Part shown: positions 60,145 through 64,000 of the stretch, in pieces
Layout of the letters: each line of letters begins with the position of its first letter
Position numbering within the stretch: position 1 is the stretch's first letter
From: Gemmobacter sp.
GTDB taxonomy: Bacteria > Pseudomonadota > Alphaproteobacteria > Rhodobacterales > Rhodobacteraceae
Reading direction: 5' to 3'
DNA length: 64,000 nt
Assembly: GCF_034676705.1 (NCBI RefSeq)
Contig: NZ_JAUCBS010000013.1
Location: 3,291,848 to 3,355,847 of the forward strand
Notes under the pieces: generated by a model
Databases searched by the model: none
Told to the model about the DNA's origin: nothing
Seen by the model: only the letters and a program-made list of their open reading frames with translations
Translations under genes and position numbers: made by a program

Positions 60145-61389
60145 TTGCAGATCGAGATGATGCCGACCGAGCGCCTCGTGCCCTACGCGCGGAACGCCCG
60201 GACGCACTCCGACCAGCAGGTCGCGCAGATTGCTGCCTCGATCGCGGAGTTCGGCTTCACCAACCCGATCCTGATCGGCGACGACGACGTGATCATCGCT
60301 GGCCACGGGCGGCTGATGGCCGCGCAGCGCCTCGGGCTGACCGAAGTTCCGGTGATCGTCCTGGCGCATCTGACCGAGGCGCAGCGCCGCGCGCTGGTGA
60401 TCGCCGACAACAAGATCGCCGAGAACGCGGGCTGGGACGAGGAACTGCTGAAGGCCGAGCTGGTCGCGCTGCAGGAGATCGAGTTCGACCTCGACCTTGT
60501 CGGCTTCTCGGACGAGGAACTGGAAGACCTGCTCGGCGAGATCGAGGCGCCTGCCCTCGGCGGCGCGGTCGAAGGCGAAGACGAGGTGCCCGAGCCTCCG
60601 GCCGATCCGGTCTCGGTGATCGGCGATCTGTGGATCCTCGGCATCCACCGACTGCTCTGCGGCGACAGCACGGTCGCGACCGACGTCGAGCGCGTGCTGG
60701 GCGGTGTGAAGCCGCTCCTGATGGTGACCGACCCGCCCTACGGCGTCGAGTACGACCCGAGCTGGCGCAACCAGGCGGGCGCGGCCAGCACCAAGCGGAC
60801 CGGCAAGGCCCTGAATGACGACCGTGCCGACTGGCGCGAAGCCTGGGCGCTGTTCCCGGGCGATGTGGCCTACGTCTGGCACGGGGCGCTGCACGCCACC
60901 ACAGTCGCGGACAGCCTGATCGCCACAGGCTTCAACATCCGGTCGCAGATCATCTGGGCCAAGGACCGGCTGATCCTCAGCCGCGGCGACTACCACTGGC
61001 AGCACGAGCCATGCTGGTACGCGGTTCGGAAGAAGGGCAAGGGCCACTGGGCGGGCGACCGAAAGCAGACGACGCTCTGGCACATCGCGAACAAGGACCA
61101 AGACGCCGAGACGGTCCACGGCACCCAGAAGCCGGTGGAGTGCATGCGCCGCCCGATCCTCAACAACTCGAGCCCGGGCCAAGCGGTCTACGAGCCCTTC
61201 ATGGGATCGGGCACCACGCTGATCGCGGCCGAGACGACCGGACGTTCCTGCTACGGCATCGAGCTGAACCCGGCCTACATCGACGTGATCGTGGAGCGCT
61301 GGCAGAACCTGACCGGCCAGACCGCCGTCCTCGAGGGCGACGGGCGCTCGTTTGCCGAGCTGCTCGCCGAACGGAAGGCGGCGGCGTGA
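60145..61389 (+). CDS. ParB-like domain fused to DNA methyltransferase
   Basis: 414 aa from a TTG at 60145 (GGAG eight bases upstream). Residues 1-115 are a ParB/Srx domain (VPYARNARTHSDQQVAQIAAS, VIIAGHGRLMAAQRLG). Residues ~155-410 are a beta-class methyltransferase: VTDPPYGVEYDPSW (catalytic DPPY, about 195) and VYEPFMGSGTTLIAAETTGR (SAM motif, about 350). In prophage A these functions are two genes. It probably modifies phage DNA at adenine or cytosine-N4. Confidence 0.88.
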   Translation: MQIEMMPTERLVPYARNARTHSDQQVAQIAASIAEFGFTNPILIGDDDVIIAGHGRLMAAQRLGLTEVPVIVLAHLTEAQRRALVIADNKIAENAGWDEELLKAELVALQEIEFDLDLVGFSDEELEDLLGEIEAPALGGAVEGEDEVPEPPADPVSVIGDLWILGIHRLLCGDSTVATDVERVLGGVKPLLMVTDPPYGVEYDPSWRNQAGAASTKRTGKALNDDRADWREAWALFPGDVAYVWHGALHATTVADSLIATGFNIRSQIIWAKDRLILSRGDYHWQHEPCWYAVRKKGKGHWAGDRKQTTLWHIANKDQDAETVHGTQKPVECMRRPILNNSSPGQAVYEPFMGSGTTLIAAETTGRSCYGIELNPAYIDVIVERWQNLTGQTAVLEGDGRSFAELLAERKAAA

Positions 61390-61697
61390 AGCAGTCTCGC
61401 CTCATGTCGGCCGTCGAGGCGGTCACGAACGTCGCGGTGGGCTTCGGCGTGGCGGTCCTGACGCAGGCGGTGGTGTTTCCGCTCTTCGGGATCCACGCCA
61501 CGATGGGCGAGCACTTGGCCATCGGCGGCGTCTTCACCGTGGTCTCGGTGGTCCGGTCCTACGCGCTGCGGCGCTTCTTCGAGGCTGTGCGTGTGCGCGG
61601 CGCGGCGGAAACAGAAAAGACCGCGCTGGGCGCGGTCTCCTTCAGGTCACGGCGCGCTGGCGGCGCTCAGGAGGCTTCGTCGTCCCTGATCCGGTAA
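61386..61697 (+). CDS. small membrane protein, DUF7220-like
   Basis: 103 aa from a GTG (GTGA overlap). It starts VKQSRLMSAVEAVTNVAVG and has two helices (about 12-30 and 40-60: GVAVLTQAVVFPLFGIHATMG, IGGVFTVVSVVRSYALRRFFEAV), resembling a small phage membrane family. The last ~35 residues are read through a terminator hairpin and may be non-functional. Confidence 0.6.
   Translation: MKQSRLMSAVEAVTNVAVGFGVAVLTQAVVFPLFGIHATMGEHLAIGGVFTVVSVVRSYALRRFFEAVRVRGAAETEKTALGAVSFRSRRAGGAQEASSSLIR
61613..61637 (-). terminator. Rho-independent terminator of the minus-strand gene pair
   Basis: On the minus strand, GACCGCG and CGCGGTC (61619-61637) form a 7-bp stem with a 5-nt loop followed by TTTTCTG. It lies 30 bases past the DUF3489 gene stop. 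Confidence 0.65.
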
Positions 61698-62200
61698 ACC
61701 CGCCCGCGACCGGGCTCCGACTCGGCGTGGATGGTCAGCCCGAGGCGCTTTTTTAGAGCGCCAGACATGGCGCCGCGAGCGGTGTGTTTTTGCCAGCCGG
61801 TGGCGGCGACGATCTGGTCCAGCGTGGCGCCCTCCGGCGCGCGCAGCATGGCGATCAGCGCGGCCTGCTTGGTGTCCGTGCGCAAGGCGCGCTGTGGGCG
61901 CGCTGTCGGCGCGGCCTTCGCTTCGGGCACGGTGTCCTTGGGCTCGATGCCTATGGCCGCGAGGCCCGCGTCCGTGGCCACCAGCGTGGTGCCGTGACCG
62001 TCGCCGGTCTCGCGCCAGACCGGCTCGCTATTGCGCAAGTCGGCGTCGACCTCTTGAAGGAGGCCCTTGGCAAGCATCGCGCCAACCACCTTGGAAGCGG
62101 CACCGCCGCGAAGGTTGGCTGGCAAAGGGAGAGCGAGGTGGTCCTTGCGCTGCGCGGCGGCGCTCAGGATCACAAGCTGGGTGTCGGAAAGCGTCGTCAT
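61667..62200 (-). CDS. DUF3489 family protein
   Basis: 177 aa. The C-terminal KQAALIAMLRAPEGATLDQIVAATGWQKHTARGAMSGALKKRLGLTIHAE is the winged-helix DUF3489 domain, common in alphaproteobacterial phages. Probably DNA-binding. Its start overlaps the upstream minus-strand gene by ATGA. It occupies the place of the minus-strand trio in prophage A. Confidence 0.8.
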   Translation of the reverse strand: MTTLSDTQLVILSAAAQRKDHLALPLPANLRGGAASKVVGAMLAKGLLQEVDADLRNSEPVWRETGDGHGTTLVATDAGLAAIGIEPKDTVPEAKAAPTARPQRALRTDTKQAALIAMLRAPEGATLDQIVAATGWQKHTARGAMSGALKKRLGLTIHAESEPGRGRVYRIRDDEAS

Positions 62201-62421
62201 TCGGCGTGCTCCCCTTCCTTGAAGGCGGCGTCGGTGATGCGCTTCAGCTGCTCGGCATAAAAGCCGAGCGTGCCGACGTGGCCCCAGTTCACCTCGTCCG
62301 GGCTGGCTTCGAAGTGGTCCGCGCTGAGCGCCTGCAGGCGGGCGAGCATGGTGTCGATTTCGGCTTTCTTCGCGAGGAAGGCGTCGAGGGCGGCGGTGTT
62401 GTCGCGGGTGCGGGCTTTCAT
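62197..62421 (-). CDS. small helical phage protein
   Basis: 74 aa, mostly alpha-helical (TAALDAFLAKKAEIDTMLARLQALSADHF), acidic end. Coupled to the DUF3489 gene. It is divergent from terS across 158 bases, which include an AT-rich patch at about 62500-62530 that may hold promoters. Confidence 0.6.
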   Translation of the reverse strand: MKARTRDNTAALDAFLAKKAEIDTMLARLQALSADHFEASPDEVNWGHVGTLGFYAEQLKRITDAAFKEGEHAE

Positions 62422-62579
62422 CGGTCTGGCTCCGTGGCTGGTGCGTCGCGGGGTGCGTCGCTTGGTGTAATCACCATCGCTCTACGGGCGCTTACAGTGT
62501 AGAGAAATCGCAGCAATATCATTGCTTTATAAGCGGAAACCCCAGCCGGAAGGGGAGTGTCGAAGGGGAGCCTGGCCGA

Positions 62580-63182
62580 ATGGGAATGTCGCGTCGGCAA
62601 TACGCCGCGCACCGCGGTGTCAGCCACACAGCGGTGGGCAAGGCCATCGCGACCGGTCGCATCACGGTCGAGGCTGACGGCACGATCGACCCGGTCAAGG
62701 CGGATCGCCAATGGGACGCCCAGACGGACCCGGCGAAGCAGCGCGGGCCGAACGCCCAAGCGATGGGAGCGGCGACCGCCGCGGGCACCGCGCGGGCATC
62801 GGCGACGAAGCCGGTGCCGCGCTCGGCAATCGAGGCGGTAAGCGAGACCCTGCGCGAGGCGGGCGCAGAACCGGACCCGACAGCGGGCGGCGAGGTGTCC
62901 TTCCTCCGCGCCCGGATGGCCAACGAGGTGATCAAGGCGCAGACCGCCAAGGTGAAGCTGGCCAAGATGAAGGGCGAGCTGGTCGATCGAGCGCGCACCA
63001 CCGCTGCGGTCTTCGACCTCGCACGGCGGGAACGCGACGCCTGGCAGAACTGGCCGCCCCGCGTGGCCGCGAACATGGCGGCTGAGCTGGGCGTCGACCC
63101 GCACAAGATGGAGCAGGTGCTCGACAAGTACCTGCGGAAGCATCTGGCCGACATGGCCGAGGTGAAGCTTGAACTTCGCTGA
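62580..63182 (+). CDS. terS: terminase small subunit
   Basis: 200 aa from the ATG at 62580. HTH MSRRQYAAHRGVSHTAVGKAIATGRI, then conserved FLRARMANEVIKAQTAKVKLAKMKGELVDR and DLARRERDAWQNWPPRVAAN. Highly similar to the prophage A protein outside parts of the HTH. Overlaps terL by 14 bases. Confidence 0.85.
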   Translation: MGMSRRQYAAHRGVSHTAVGKAIATGRITVEADGTIDPVKADRQWDAQTDPAKQRGPNAQAMGAATAAGTARASATKPVPRSAIEAVSETLREAGAEPDPTAGGEVSFLRARMANEVIKAQTAKVKLAKMKGELVDRARTTAAVFDLARRERDAWQNWPPRVAANMAAELGVDPHKMEQVLDKYLRKHLADMAEVKLELR

Positions 63183-64000
63183 TTTCGACGGCGCGGACGA
63201 AATCCGCCGCGCATGGCTGGCAGGGCTCGCTCCGGATCCCGCGCTGACCGTCTCGGAGTGGGCGGATCGGCACCGAATCCTGTCCTCGCGGGCAGCGTCC
63301 GAGGCCGGGCCCTACCGGACCGCGCGGACGCCGTTCATGCGGGCGATCATGGACGCGCTGTCGCCATCGAGCCCGGCGCAGCGGGTGGTGTTCATGAAGG
63401 CGGCGCAGGTAGGAGCGACCGAGGCGGGCAACAACTGGATCGGGTTCGCGATGCACCGGGCTCCGGGCCCGTTCCTCGCGGTGCAGCCGACGGTCGATCT
63501 GGCCAAGCGCCTCTCGCAGCAGCGGATCGACCCGCTGATCGAGGAAAGCCCAGAGCTGCGGGCGCTGGTGATGCCATCGCGGTCACGGGACAGCGGCAAC
63601 ACGATCCTCGGGAAGCGGTTTCCGGGCGGCCAGCTGATCCTGACCGGCGCGAACAGCGCGGTGGGCCTTCGCTCGATGCCCGCGCGCTGGGTCTTCCTGG
63701 ACGAGGTGGACGCCTACCCGGGCGACCTCGACGGCGAAGGCGACCCGATCGCGCTGGCCGAGGCCCGGACGATCAGCTTCGGCCATAGGAGCAAGGTGTT
63801 TCTCGCCTCGACGCCCACGATCAAGGGCCTGTCGCGGATCGAGCGGGAGTACGAGATGAGCGATCAGCAGCGCTACCACGTGCCCTGCCCGCACTGTGGT
63901 GGCCTGCAATGGCTGCAGTTCGAGCGCCTTCGCTGGGAGAAAGGGCGCCCGGAGATGAAGACGCTGAAGAACACGGTCCTCGGTGAGACGTGGCAGGAGA
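63169..64000 (+). CDS. terL: terminase large subunit, partial at window end, with internal deletion
   Basis: 277 codons visible from the TTG at 63169. Walker A region (MKAAQVGATEAGNNW) and Walker B (WVFLDEVDAY) are intact. After P261 the sequence jumps to KTLKNTVLGETW, which in prophage A begins at residue 344. About 80 codons are missing in frame, including the second CxxC of the zinc ribbon. The remainder lies outside the window. Confidence 0.88.
   Translation, partial: MNFADFDGADEIRRAWLAGLAPDPALTVSEWADRHRILSSRAASEAGPYRTARTPFMRAIMDALSPSSPAQRVVFMKAAQVGATEAGNNWIGFAMHRAPGPFLAVQPTVDLAKRLSQQRIDPLIEESPELRALVMPSRSRDSGNTILGKRFPGGQLILTGANSAVGLRSMPARWVFLDEVDAYPGDLDGEGDPIALAEARTISFGHRSKVFLASTPTIKGLSRIEREYEMSDQQRYHVPCPHCGGLQWLQFERLRWEKGRPEMKTLKNTVLGETWQE

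Larger units (their letters stand above)
50146..64000. mobile_element. prophage B (left part only)
   Basis: Starts at the shared att core and runs off the window inside terL. The gene order matches prophage A (integrase, minus-strand regulator, divergent early genes, initiator, DUF6362, ParB/methylase, minus-strand genes, terS, terL), but the integrase is in the opposite orientation, the early operon is longer, and it carries none of the defence modules of A. Confidence 0.8.

Overview
The window is GC-rich alphaproteobacterial DNA, most likely from the Rhodobacterales (Rhodobacter/Paracoccus relatives). The evidence is codon and base composition, the tail-tip genes resembling the Rhodobacter gene transfer agent (DUF2460, DUF2163, NlpC/P60, GTA TIM-barrel protein), and the initiator tRNA-fMet sequence used as attachment core. 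Almost everything here is mobile: two related but non-identical tailed-phage prophages lie in tandem, both bounded by copies of the 3' half of tRNA-fMet (minus strand). No complete tRNA is present; the intact gene is probably beyond the right edge.

Layout. (1) 1-1757: end of a flanking element with a large serine recombinase whose stop codon lies inside the tRNA-fMet att core. (2) Prophage A, about 1758-50145, between identical 45-bp repeats at 1713-1757 and 50101-50145, each with a GTTGACC-type repeat pair in the adjoining prophage arm. A starts with a 10-kb minus-strand defence-type operon (fitA-fitB, MmeI-like methyltransferase, PLD nuclease, SF2 helicase, GIY-YIG, HNH, DUF429). Next come a tyrosine integrase, a regulator, early and replication genes with a lambda-like origin inside the initiator gene, ParB/methylase genes, a PIN module, and packaging, head, tail, lysis and tail-tip genes. 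A NACHT-type NTPase sits next to the right attachment site. A patatin module sits inside the tail cluster. (3) Prophage B, 50146 to beyond 64000: integrase, regulator, divergent early operon, initiator with an equivalent origin, ParB-methylase fusion, and terminase; the window ends inside terL.

The two prophages share integrase, the ~200-aa regulator, HTH/excisionase, a 68-70-aa protein, initiator, DUF6362, ParB/methylase, terS and terL. Comparing them shows cis-elements whose spacing is kept while their sequence has changed: the origin iterons (36 and 23 bp apart in both) and an intergenic element before the ParB gene (a shared GC-rich 15-mer, then 53 bp later four 8-bp repeats).

Both prophages look damaged. 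In A an IS256-family element splits the TIM-barrel tail hub gene and an IS5-family element truncates the patatin gene. In B the terL gene has lost about 80 codons in frame, including half of a zinc ribbon.

Programs seen directly: translational coupling through ATGA overlaps in most operons; a canonical -1 slippery heptamer (G GGA AAC) in the tail chaperone gene that makes a gpG-T fusion; paired TTGCA/TGCAA palindromes over the only visible promoter of the defence operon; and a clear AT-rich patch covering the specificity half of the methyltransferase plus the PLD gene, suggesting cassette exchange.
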